Shown: in pieces, positions 1 through 5,767 of the stretch | Layout: every line of letters starts with the position of its first letter | How positions within the stretch are numbered: the stretch's first letter is position 1 | Assembly: GCA_043424675.1 (NCBI GenBank) | Contig: JBHWPB010000124.1 | Coordinates: 1 to 5,767, forward strand | DNA length: 5,767 nt | DNA from: JBHWPB01 sp043424675 | Lineage (GTDB): Bacteria; Bacillota; Bacilli; Lactobacillales; Carnobacteriaceae_A | Reading direction: 5' to 3' | Translations under genes and position numbers: made by a program | Notes under the pieces: model-generated | Database searches by the model: none | What the model was told of the DNA's origin: nothing | What the model saw: only the letters and a program-made list of their open reading frames with translations

Positions 1-21
1 TAAGAGTGTGTTATATGTTAA

Positions 22-27
22 TATAAA
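22..27 (+). promoter_or_regulatory. Possible -10 element upstream of yloU
   Basis: The hexamer TATAAA, in an AT-rich stretch, lies 37 bases before the yloU start codon and could be the -10 box of the yloU-fakA transcript. A -35 box at normal spacing would fall at or before the left edge of the window, so the promoter cannot be confirmed. AT-rich leaders often contain such hexamers by chance. Confidence 0.2.
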
Positions 28-64
28 TAATGTGTTTTTATGAAGCGAAAGGAGCTCTTAAATA

Positions 65-418
65 ATGTCCATTTTCGTAAACAGCCCAGAAGGTACCATC
101 AACATATCTAATGAAACCATCGCCACAATTGTGGGTGGAGCTGCAACACAGAACTTTGGTATCGTTGGAATGGCAAGCAAAAATCAAGTGAGAGATGGAA
201 TATATGAAATTTTAAAGAGAGAAAATTATTCCAGAGGTGTGATCGTCAACCAAACTGATAACGGCTATAGTGTAGATCTCTATATCGTTGTGAAGTATGG
301 GGTAAAAATATCAGAAGTCGGCCGAACTGTTCAAGAGAATGTTTCGTACAATTTACAAAAATATCTTGGGGTAAAACCAGAAGAAGTTAATGTATATGTA
401 CAAAGTGTTCGAGTATAA
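65..418 (+). CDS. yloU: Asp23/Gls24 family envelope stress response protein (YloU-like)
   Basis: A 117-residue protein covering essentially the whole Asp23/Gls24 (DUF322) domain. The family signature GIVGMA lies at residues 32-37, followed by a charged helix. The typical second half has alternating beta strands (residues 58-79, including DLYIVVKYGVKI) and an amphipathic helix, SEVGRTVQENVSYNLQKYLG (residues 83-102). It has no signal peptide or membrane segment, so it is probably cytoplasmic; some relatives are held at the membrane by partner proteins. The family is linked to cell-envelope and alkaline stress, but the biochemical role of YloU is not established. The ATG start is supported by AAAGGAG at 48-54 and by the length normal for YloU. 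fakA follows after 38 bases, the conserved Firmicutes pairing, so the two are probably co-transcribed. The family call is firm; the function is not. Confidence 0.93.
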   Translation: MSIFVNSPEGTINISNETIATIVGGAATQNFGIVGMASKNQVRDGIYEILKRENYSRGVIVNQTDNGYSVDLYIVVKYGVKISEVGRTVQENVSYNLQKYLGVKPEEVNVYVQSVRV

Positions 419-440
419 AAAAGACGTGAGTGACGTTTCA

Positions 441-446
441 AGGAGG
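441..446 (+). promoter_or_regulatory. Ribosome binding site fixing the GTG start of fakA
   Basis: A perfect AGGAGG core, ten bases before GTG at 457. No ATG in a plausible position competes with it, so it fixes the unusual start codon. The resulting N-terminus aligns well with what I recall of FakA proteins, where the kinase motif begins about 30-35 residues in. Confidence 0.8.
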
Positions 447-456
447 AAAGTAAATA

Positions 457-2142
457 GTGGCAGTCTCAACAATTGATATCAAAGAATTTAAAAAAATGAT
501 TCATGCGGGAAAGAAAAGTTTAGAATCCCAGATTGAATATGTAAACTCGTTGAATGTATTTCCCGTCCCAGACGGAGATACAGGAACAAATATGAATTTG
601 ACTTTTACCAATGGTAATAAAGCTGTACAAGAATCTGAGGCAGAAGCGGTTGGAGAATTAAGCGATGACTTTTCTAATGGCCTGTTGATGGGAGCACGAG
701 GAAACTCAGGGGTGATCCTATCTCAACTCTTTAGAGGATTCTCTAAGTCTATGGAAGATAAAGCTGTGCTTACCGGCATAGATTTAGCAGAAGCTCTTCA
801 AATGGGAGTAGACTACGCCTACGATGCACTGATGAAACCGGTAGAGGGAACGATCTTAACGGTCGCTCGTGAATCTGCGGAAGCTGCGCTAGAAAAAAGT
901 AAAACAACGGACGACGCAACTGAAGTCATGGAAGAGGTTGTCAGATCTGGACAGATATCCTTAGATAATACTCCCAACTTGCTTGAGGTATTGAAAGAAG
1001 TCGGAGTCGTAGATAGTGGCGGACAAGGGCTTGTTTTTATTTACCGTGGATTTTTAAGTTCTTTAAAGGGTGAAGAATTAGATTTATCTGATTTTCACGA
1101 TCAAACAGTAGATAATATTGATCTGAAAGAACTTGCTCATCAACATGAAGATATCGATGTTTCTTCCTCTATCAATACTCAAGACATTAAATTTGGTTAT
1201 TGTACAGAAATTATGGTTCGTCTGGGAGAAGGAGAAACAGTCACTGACGAATTTGATGAGGATCAATTTAAAGAATACTTAGATTCGCTCGGTGATTCAC
1301 TCCTCGTTGTTTCAAATGATGAAGTAGCTAAAGTGCATGTTCATACAGAACGTCCAGGAGAAGTTATGAATTATGGACAGAAATTTGGTTCTTTAATGTC
1401 TATAAAAGTGGATAACATGCGTGAGCAGCACCGTACTCTTCTTAAAGATAGAGAAGAAAAAAATAACAAAAAAGAGAAAGAAAAAGAGAAATACGGAATC
1501 ATCTCTGTAGCATCAGGCCAAGGGATGCAGGATTTATATAAAAGTATGGGAGTAGATTATGTCATTAGTGGCGGTCAGACGATGAACCCCTCTACAGAGG
1601 ATTTCATTGCAGCAATCGAAGAAGTTCATGCAGAAAATATTATCTTGATGCCTAATAACGGCAACATTCTAATGGCTGCTGAGCAAGCGGCATCTGTAGC
1701 TCAAGAACCGACAGTAGTAGTGCCTACCAAGAACCTTTCACAGGGATTCAATGCTTTATTTGGTTTTAATCCTGAAGCAGATTTAGAAACGAACCAAGAA
1801 AACATGTCTGAAGAAATGCAATATGTTAAAAACGGACAAGTGACTTATGCTATCCGCGATACCGAAATAGACGGCATTCAGATTAAGAAAGATGATTTCA
1901 TGGGACTTATCGACGGGGATATAAAAGTTTCAGAAAAGACTCTTTCAGAAGCCACACTTAAAATGATTAATAAAATGATCGATGAAGATTCTGAAATTAT
2001 CACAATTATTTACGGAGAAGATGCAAGTTTAGAACAAGCAGAAGAAATAGCTGAGAGACTTGAAGAGGAACATGAGATGGTTGAAGTAGAGATCCATGAA
2101 GGACAGCAGCCAGTTTATCCTTTTGTCGTATCAGTTGAATAG
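457..2142 (+). CDS. fakA: Fatty acid kinase catalytic subunit FakA (DAK2/DhaL domain, YloV)
   Basis: FakA phosphorylates fatty acids presented by a separate FakB binding protein. The acyl-phosphate formed feeds PlsY or is passed to ACP by PlsX. The 561-residue protein has three parts. The N-terminal DhaL-type kinase domain (about residues 5-203) carries NVFPVPDGDTGTNMNLT at 33-49, whose Asp39 and Asp41 are the expected metal/ATP ligands, then GARGNSGVILSQ (79-90) and DSGGQGLVF (186-194). The middle domain has Cys249 (FGYCTE) and His294/His296 (KVHVHTE), matching the Cys-His-His metal site described for S. aureus FakA. The C-terminal FakB-interacting domain (about 346-561) ends in YPFVVSVE. 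A Lys/Glu-rich linker (331-346) precedes the last domain. Translation starts at GTG. No fakB lies in the window. A strong hairpin follows the stop codon. Older annotations call this a dihydroxyacetone kinase-like phosphatase; the architecture favours FakA. Confidence 0.96.
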   Translation: MAVSTIDIKEFKKMIHAGKKSLESQIEYVNSLNVFPVPDGDTGTNMNLTFTNGNKAVQESEAEAVGELSDDFSNGLLMGARGNSGVILSQLFRGFSKSMEDKAVLTGIDLAEALQMGVDYAYDALMKPVEGTILTVARESAEAALEKSKTTDDATEVMEEVVRSGQISLDNTPNLLEVLKEVGVVDSGGQGLVFIYRGFLSSLKGEELDLSDFHDQTVDNIDLKELAHQHEDIDVSSSINTQDIKFGYCTEIMVRLGEGETVTDEFDEDQFKEYLDSLGDSLLVVSNDEVAKVHVHTERPGEVMNYGQKFGSLMSIKVDNMREQHRTLLKDREEKNNKKEKEKEKYGIISVASGQGMQDLYKSMGVDYVISGGQTMNPSTEDFIAAIEEVHAENIILMPNNGNILMAAEQAASVAQEPTVVVPTKNLSQGFNALFGFNPEADLETNQENMSEEMQYVKNGQVTYAIRDTEIDGIQIKKDDFMGLIDGDIKVSEKTLSEATLKMINKMIDEDSEIITIIYGEDASLEQAEEIAERLEEEHEMVEVEIHEGQQPVYPFVVSVE

Positions 2143-2145
2143 ATG

Positions 2146-2192
2146 AAACATAGACAAAAAAGTTGCTATACCTTTTTTGTCTATGTTTTTTT
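2146..2192 (+). terminator. Intrinsic terminator or attenuator between fakA and recG
   Basis: A perfect 17-base-pair stem (2146-2162 with 2172-2188) encloses the nine-base loop TTGCTATAC and runs into seven T residues (2186-2192). It begins three bases after the fakA stop. The stem contains few G-C pairs (core CATAGAC), but its length and the T-tract are typical of Rho-independent termination on the + strand. The recG ribosome binding site starts at the base after the T-tract, so no room is left for a promoter between them. Partial termination, or RNA processing at the hairpin, would set recG-plsX expression below that of yloU-fakA. Confidence 0.85.
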
Positions 2193-2206
2193 GGAGGTGA
2201 AAGTAT

Positions 2207-4237
2207 ATGGGAAAAGCGATCACTGATTCAGTTTCTACATTAAAAGGAGTCGGAGAAAAGACAGAACAGGCTTTAAATGATTTGTCCATCTTCTCAATCT
2301 ACGATCTGCTCACTCATTATCCCATGAGGTATGAGGATATGCGTGTAAAAAATATTCATGAAGTTGAAGACAAAGAAAAAATCGTCCTTTCTGGAACGGT
2401 TATTACTCCTCCAGTGGTACATTATTTTGCTCCAAAAAGAAGCCGTTTAACTTTTCAAATAGAAAATAAAGGAACCACCATACCGGTTACTTTTTTCAAT
2501 CAGCCTTATTATAAAAAACAAATAGACTTAGAGAGTAATATAGAAGTTTTTGGAACTTGGGATAGTAGCAGGAAATCGCTAATAGCTTCAAGAGTGTTGA
2601 GCGTTAATTCATCTCATACAGATCAAGATTATGAACCGGTCTACCCAGCCAATAAAAATATCGCCAGTCATCGGATCCGCAAATTCATAGAGCAGGCTCT
2701 GCCGCAGTATATTGATGAGATTCCCGAGCTCATGCCGTCAGATATTCAAAGTAAATATAAACTGATGACAAAAAAAGAAGCTGTTCGAAACATCCATTTC
2801 CCAGATAATCCAGAATCCTCTCGTCAAGCAACTCGAACCTTGAAGTTTGAAGAATTTTTAGTTTATCAATTAAAAATTCAGAAGATGAGAGATAAAGAAC
2901 GTAAAGAAAATGAAGGTTACCTCATCAATTATAATATTACAGAACTCAAGGAGTTTATAGAGACCTTTCCTTTTGAGCCGACAGAAGCTCAAAAAAGGTC
3001 GATCAATGAAATATGTATTGACTTTAAGCGGCCGCACAGAATGTTTAGATTACTACAGGGGGATGTAGGAAGTGGAAAAACTATTGTCGCTGCTGCTGGA
3101 ATGTTTGCGAGTTTTACAGCGGGTAAGCAGTCTGCGTTAATGGCTCCCACAGAAATTCTAGCAGAGCAGCATTTCAATAAACTTCAAGAGATCTACGAAC
3201 CTTTCAATTTAAATGTTGCTTTATTGACAGGATCTACGCCTGCTGCACAAAGGCGCGAGATTCTAGAAGATGCCGCCTCAGGAAAGTTGAACATTCTTAT
3301 TGGCACTCACGCTCTTATCCAGGAAGATGTTGAATTCCAAGATCTGGGCTTTTCAGTGATTGATGAACAACATCGATTTGGCGTGAACCAGAGAGAAGCT
3401 CTATCTGATAAGGGCGAATTTACAAACATTCTTTTCATGACCGCAACGCCTATTCCGCGTACATTAGCTATTACTTCTTATGGAGAAGTCGATATGTCGA
3501 TTCTAGATGAATTACCTGCGGGTAGAAAGCCTATCGAAACTCACTGGGTAAGAAATTCTCAAGAAAGTGGAGTGTTAAGCTTTGTCCATAAGCAAGTTGA
3601 AAACGACTCTCAAGTCTATGTTGTGAGTCCCCTGATTGAAGAGTCAGAAAATCTCCAGGCTCATAATGTGCAGGATATTTTCACACATTATACTCAAAAA
3701 TTTGGTCATGAATATGAGCTCGGGCTCTTGCATGGACAGATGAATACTGAAGAGAAGCATCATGCTATGGAAGAATTTCAAAATGGAAGCTACAATATTC
3801 TTGTTTCCACCACTGTCATTGAGGTAGGGGTCGATGTTCCGAATGCAAGTCTCATGGTCATTTACGATGCGGATCGTTTCGGGTTAGCTCAACTCCATCA
3901 ACTCAGAGGACGGGTGGGAAGAGGAGATAAAGCTTCCTACTGTATCTTGATTGCTGATCCAAAGACTGAAGATGGACGGTCTCGGATGCAGCTCATGACA
4001 GAGTCTAATGATGGATTCCTACTCAGTCAAAAAGACCTTGAAATGAGAGGACCTGGGGACTATTTTGGAAGCCGTCAATCCGGTCTGCCTCTATTTAAGA
4101 TAGCGGATATCATAAATGATTATGCTATACTGGAAGCAGCGCGCGTGGAAGCAGACGAAATCTACCATAGCAATGCCTTTAAGTTTGAGAAAGACTATGA
4201 ATACCTTAGAGACCTTATAAAAAACGAAGAGGAGTGA
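2207..4237 (+). CDS. recG: ATP-dependent DNA helicase RecG
   Basis: RecG is a superfamily 2 double-stranded DNA translocase that reverses stalled replication forks and processes branched recombination intermediates. The 676-residue length is normal (about 680-690 in B. subtilis and E. coli). The N-terminal wedge region contains a helix-hairpin-like segment (LKGVGEKTEQAL, 12-23) and an OB-fold (about 55-135). Helicase domain 1 has the Q-motif-like PTEAQKRSI (258-266), Walker A GDVGSGKT (285-292), APTEILAEQH (313-322), the Walker B box DEQH (386-389) and motif III TATPIPRT (412-419). Helicase domain 2 has LLHGQM (507-512), STTVIEVGVDVPNA (534-547) and the arginine-finger motif QLRGRVGRG (565-573). 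The RecG-specific C-terminal signature LEMRGPGDYFGSRQSG (611-626) is intact. GGAGG at 2193-2197 supports the ATG start. It sits between two lipid genes, an order common in Firmicutes, with no known functional link. Confidence 0.98.
   Translation: MGKAITDSVSTLKGVGEKTEQALNDLSIFSIYDLLTHYPMRYEDMRVKNIHEVEDKEKIVLSGTVITPPVVHYFAPKRSRLTFQIENKGTTIPVTFFNQPYYKKQIDLESNIEVFGTWDSSRKSLIASRVLSVNSSHTDQDYEPVYPANKNIASHRIRKFIEQALPQYIDEIPELMPSDIQSKYKLMTKKEAVRNIHFPDNPESSRQATRTLKFEEFLVYQLKIQKMRDKERKENEGYLINYNITELKEFIETFPFEPTEAQKRSINEICIDFKRPHRMFRLLQGDVGSGKTIVAAAGMFASFTAGKQSALMAPTEILAEQHFNKLQEIYEPFNLNVALLTGSTPAAQRREILEDAASGKLNILIGTHALIQEDVEFQDLGFSVIDEQHRFGVNQREALSDKGEFTNILFMTATPIPRTLAITSYGEVDMSILDELPAGRKPIETHWVRNSQESGVLSFVHKQVENDSQVYVVSPLIEESENLQAHNVQDIFTHYTQKFGHEYELGLLHGQMNTEEKHHAMEEFQNGSYNILVSTTVIEVGVDVPNASLMVIYDADRFGLAQLHQLRGRVGRGDKASYCILIADPKTEDGRSRMQLMTESNDGFLLSQKDLEMRGPGDYFGSRQSGLPLFKIADIINDYAILEAARVEADEIYHSNAFKFEKDYEYLRDLIKNEEE
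4229..4234 (+). promoter_or_regulatory. plsX ribosome binding site inside the recG 3' end
   Basis: GAGGAG lies within the last codons of recG, seven bases before the plsX ATG. The recG stop codon (4235-4237) falls between this site and the plsX start, so ribosomes finishing recG release at the plsX initiation region. This arrangement favours translational coupling. Confidence 0.75.
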
Positions 4238-4241
4238 CCAC

Positions 4242-5258
4242 ATGAGAATTGCAATTGATGCGATGGGCGGAGATTACGCACCGAAGGAAATTGTCTTAGG
4301 TACCGTCTCTGCAGCCAAAGAATTACCAAATACTACTTTTTTATTATACGGAGATCAAAATCAGATAAATCCATTTTTTGAAGAAGATCGAGACTTTAAT
4401 AACATTGAGGTTATACATACTGAAGAAAAAATAGAAATGGATGAAGATCCGGTTCGTGCGGTACGTAGAAAGAAAGACGCTAGTATGGTGATGGCGGCTT
4501 ATGACGTTAAGGAAGGCAAGGCAGACGGTTTGTTTTCCGCCGGCAACACTGGGGCTTTGCTCGCTGCTGGTTTACTTGTGATAGGGAGAATACCGGGTAT
4601 CGATCGCCCCGCATTGATGATTAATATGCCCGTTATCTCGCCTGAAAGCAGTAAAGACTCTTTCATTATGCTAGATGTCGGAGCGAATGCAGAGACAAAG
4701 GCTATAAATCTAGAGCAATACGCGACATTCGGTTCCTTTTATGCCAGTCATGTTAAAGGAATTGATAACCCAACAGTAGCCTTATTGAGCAATGGGACCG
4801 AAGCAAATAAAGGGAATGAGCTTATAAAAGAAGCTCATAAAACGATAAGGGAAGATGAGACGGTTAATTTTATCGGAAATGTAGAATCCCGTGATTTATT
4901 AGAAGGCATCGCTGATGTTGTCATTTCTGATGGTTTTACTGGAAACGCAGTGTTGAAATCGATTGAAGGTACTGCGATGTCCTTGGTTAATTTATTAAAA
5001 GATACGGTACAAGAAGCAGGGGTCAGTGGGAAGATAGGAGCAGGCTTGTTAAAGACTGGTTTATCTGATATGAGAAGTCAACTTGATTACTCTAAACACG
5101 GCGGCGGTATCTTAATAGGGGTAAAAGCCCCTGTTTTAAAAACTCATGGTACAGCTGATGCAGAAGCTGTCTTCAATACCTTGCTTCAGCTTAATTCTAT
5201 TTTAGAATCTGGAATGACTGCTGATTTAAATGAAAAGTTTTCTTTAGATAAAGCTTAG
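4242..5258 (+). CDS. plsX: Phosphate acyltransferase PlsX (acyl-ACP:phosphate transacylase)
   Basis: PlsX converts acyl-ACP plus phosphate to acyl-phosphate, the donor used by the membrane acyltransferase PlsY in the first step of phosphatidic acid synthesis. It also works in reverse, loading FakA-derived acyl-phosphate onto ACP. The 338-residue length is normal, and family motifs run throughout: IDAMGGDYAP (5-14), SAGNTGA (99-105), DVGANAE (145-151), LLSNGTEANKGN (181-192), ISDGFTGNAVLKS (228-240) and a C-terminal KHGGGILIGV (285-294) with Gly-rich and His residues. There is no signal peptide or transmembrane segment; PlsX is known as a peripheral membrane enzyme. ATG at 4242 follows the recG stop by four bases. 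acpP, encoding its substrate carrier, lies 77 bases downstream. plsY is not in the window. Confidence 0.98.
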   Translation: MRIAIDAMGGDYAPKEIVLGTVSAAKELPNTTFLLYGDQNQINPFFEEDRDFNNIEVIHTEEKIEMDEDPVRAVRRKKDASMVMAAYDVKEGKADGLFSAGNTGALLAAGLLVIGRIPGIDRPALMINMPVISPESSKDSFIMLDVGANAETKAINLEQYATFGSFYASHVKGIDNPTVALLSNGTEANKGNELIKEAHKTIREDETVNFIGNVESRDLLEGIADVVISDGFTGNAVLKSIEGTAMSLVNLLKDTVQEAGVSGKIGAGLLKTGLSDMRSQLDYSKHGGGILIGVKAPVLKTHGTADAEAVFNTLLQLNSILESGMTADLNEKFSLDKA

Positions 5259-5264
5259 CATGCG

Positions 5265-5284
5265 AGTTTGGTTTTCACTAAACT
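5265..5284. promoter_or_regulatory. Inverted repeat over the acpP -35 region, possible FabT-type operator
   Basis: The arms AGTTT (5265-5269) and AAACT (5280-5284) form a perfect inverted repeat around a ten-base spacer and cover the -35 hexamer of acpP. The left part, TTTGGTTTTCA (5267-5277), matches 9 of 11 positions of TTTGATTATCA, the left portion of the FabT box as I recall it; the right half does not fit. FabT is the MarR-family repressor of fatty acid synthesis genes in Lactobacillales and responds to acyl-ACP. Placement suits a repressor site, but the match is imperfect and the exact repeat has a different spacing from a FabT box. Confidence 0.3.
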
Positions 5285-5296
5285 ATAAGGTATAAT
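5268..5296 (+). promoter_or_regulatory. Sigma-A-type promoter of acpP
   Basis: A consensus -10 box TATAAT (5291-5296) lies 17 bases after TTGGTT (5268-5273), a weak -35 box that keeps the key TTG. Transcription would begin near 5303, giving a leader of about 33 bases before the ATG. The promoter would let acpP be made at a higher level than plsX, as expected for an abundant carrier protein. No terminator is visible between plsX and this promoter, so read-through from plsX probably adds to acpP expression. Confidence 0.6.
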
Positions 5297-5322
5297 TTGT
5301 GTATAAATTATGATAATGAAGT

Positions 5323-5328
5323 GAGGAG
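5323..5328 (+). promoter_or_regulatory. Ribosome binding site fixing the acpP start
   Basis: GAGGAG lies seven bases before ATG 5336. The frame is open back to a TTG at 5297, which would add 13 residues, but that codon lies next to the predicted -10 box, upstream of the likely transcription start, and has no ribosome binding site. ATG 5336 also gives the usual ACP N-terminus. Confidence 0.85.
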
Positions 5329-5335
5329 CGGTATT

Positions 5336-5581
5336 ATGACTAAAGAAGAAATTTATAACGATATTAAGAAGATGATTGTAGAACGTTTAGGTGTGGATGA
5401 ATCGAAGATTAGTCCTGAGACAATTCTAAGAGAAGATTTAGGTGCAGATTCACTCGATGTCGTAGAATTGGTGATGGAAATAGAAGATATGTACGAATTT
5501 GAAATCTCTGATGAAGAAGCAGAAAAAATGAAAACAATCGGAGATGCAGTCGACTATATCGATCAAAACAAAGAGGAATAA
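5336..5581 (+). CDS. acpP: Acyl carrier protein
   Basis: ACP carries growing fatty acyl chains as thioesters on a 4'-phosphopantetheine arm. It serves the type II fatty acid synthase in the cytoplasm and supplies acyl groups to PlsX. The 81-residue, strongly acidic protein shows the four-helix ACP pattern. The attachment motif GADSLDVVELVMEIED occupies residues 36-51, with Ser39 as the phosphopantetheine site, preceded by LREDLGADSL and followed by the helix III region FEISDEEAEKM (55-65). The terminal region IGDAVDYIDQ (68-77) is typical. Presence beside plsX, together with full-length canonical sequence, marks it as the fatty-acid-synthesis ACP and not a polyketide or D-alanine carrier. It has its own promoter and is followed by a 3' region with several hairpins. 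In many relatives rnc (RNase III) follows acpP; here none begins before the window ends. Confidence 0.97.
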   Translation: MTKEEIYNDIKKMIVERLGVDESKISPETILREDLGADSLDVVELVMEIEDMYEFEISDEEAEKMKTIGDAVDYIDQNKEE

Positions 5582-5602
5582 ATAAATCTGCAACTCAGAG
5601 CA

Positions 5603-5628
5603 CTTTTCTTGCAATCTTAGAAGAAAAG
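5603..5628. repeat. Inverted repeat in the acpP 3' region
   Basis: CTTTTCTT (5603-5610) and AAGAAAAG (5621-5628) pair perfectly across a ten-base loop. CTCA (5594-5597) and TGAG (5633-5636) could extend the stem across a small internal loop. No T-tract follows, so it is not a classic terminator. It could protect the acpP mRNA 3' end, or may be chance in AT-rich DNA. Confidence 0.3.
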
Positions 5629-5665
5629 AGATTGAGCAGATCAAAAATCTCAAAATATTTTGTCC

Positions 5666-5689
5666 AAAAGAATGCTCAAGCATCTTTTT
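5666..5689 (+). terminator. Weak terminator-like hairpin after acpP
   Basis: AAAAG (5666-5670) and ATGC (5672-5675) pair with GCAT (5680-5683) and CTTTT (5684-5688) around the tetraloop TCAA, with A5671 bulged. The T-tract of five is largely used in the stem. It might terminate some acpP transcripts, but it is much weaker than the palindrome about 50 bases downstream. Confidence 0.3.
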
Positions 5690-5733
5690 CAAATGTAATT
5701 AAAAACATGTGGCAAAAATTAATTTTAAACATG

Positions 5734-5767
5734 AAAAAGCAGCTAAAAATATTTTTAGCTGCTTTTT
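5734..5767. terminator. Perfect palindromic bidirectional terminator
   Basis: This 34-base stretch is an exact palindrome: two 17-base arms (5734-5750 and 5751-5767) with core GCAGCTAAAAA / TTTTTAGCTGC. It is flanked by an A-tract on the left and a T-tract on the right, the form of a Rho-independent terminator that works in both directions. It would end the acpP transcript about 150-185 bases after the stop codon, and could also stop transcription entering from the right. The T-tract may continue beyond the window. Confidence 0.85.

Noticed and set aside
422..438. Small hairpin between yloU and fakA (ACGT arms at 424-427 and 433-436).
   Set aside because: Only four perfect pairs plus a wobble and one more pair, with no T-tract. 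Too weak to call a terminator or regulator.
1084..1266. 60-codon open frame on the minus strand inside fakA.
   Set aside because: It lies wholly within the conserved fakA reading frame and has no recognisable motif.
1897..1925. Promoter-like TTCATG-N17-TATAAA inside fakA that might serve recG.
   Set aside because: The -35 match is poor (3 of 6), and transcripts from it would still meet the terminator at 2146-2192 before reaching recG. It is probably chance within coding sequence.
2989..3177. 62-codon open frame on the minus strand inside recG.
   Set aside because: It is antisense to the Walker A region of recG, whose coding constraint explains the absence of stops.
5297..5335. TTG start that would lengthen ACP by 13 residues.
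   Set aside because: It lies directly after the -10 box, upstream of the probable transcription start, and lacks a ribosome binding site. ATG 5336 has GAGGAG at good spacing and gives the normal ACP length.
5450..5692. 80-codon open frame on the minus strand over the acpP 3' half and the following region.
   Set aside because: It is antisense to the conserved ACP attachment-site region, is rich in Phe/Ile/Cys with no recognisable domain, and overlaps hairpins. It is a shadow of acidic A-rich codons.
5707..5767. An open frame running off the window edge, with an inner ATG at 5731 that would read MKKQLKIFLAAF, like a signal peptide.
   Set aside because: There is no ribosome binding site before either ATG, and the inner frame is entirely the terminator palindrome. 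An A-rich then T-rich palindrome naturally translates as Lys followed by Leu/Phe/Ala.

Overview
The window is a compact piece of housekeeping chromosome from a low-GC Gram-positive bacterium (Firmicutes/Bacillota). The gene order yloU - fakA(yloV) - recG - plsX - acpP, with no sdaAB/sdaAA after fakA and no fapR/fabD/fabG around plsX, resembles Lactobacillales more than Bacillus. AT-rich DNA, strong AGGAGG-type ribosome binding sites and a GTG start agree with this. A lactic-acid-bacterium relative such as the Carnobacteriaceae is a guess; the sequence alone does not fix the genus.

Layout, all genes on the + strand: a leader of 64 bases; yloU (65-418, Asp23/Gls24 family); fakA (457-2142, fatty acid kinase); a strong intrinsic-terminator-like hairpin (2146-2192) ending directly at the recG ribosome binding site; recG (2207-4237); plsX (4242-5258), four bases after the recG stop and probably translationally coupled; a short intergenic region with a good sigma-A-type promoter and a dyad that could be an operator; acpP (5336-5581). 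The last 186 bases hold no credible gene. They contain two weaker hairpins and a perfect 34-base palindrome that is very probably a bidirectional terminator.

Functionally, three of the five genes meet at one step of membrane lipid synthesis. FakA (with a FakB protein encoded elsewhere) makes acyl-phosphate from exogenous fatty acids. PlsX interconverts acyl-ACP and acyl-phosphate, which PlsY then uses. AcpP is the acyl carrier. RecG, a replication-fork and recombination helicase, is a passenger in the cluster, and YloU is an envelope/stress-associated protein that usually sits beside fakA.

I found no mobile element, CRISPR array, RNA gene or undescribed system. The most interesting points are regulatory: the terminator inside the apparent operon, and the separate, possibly FabT-controlled promoter in front of acpP.
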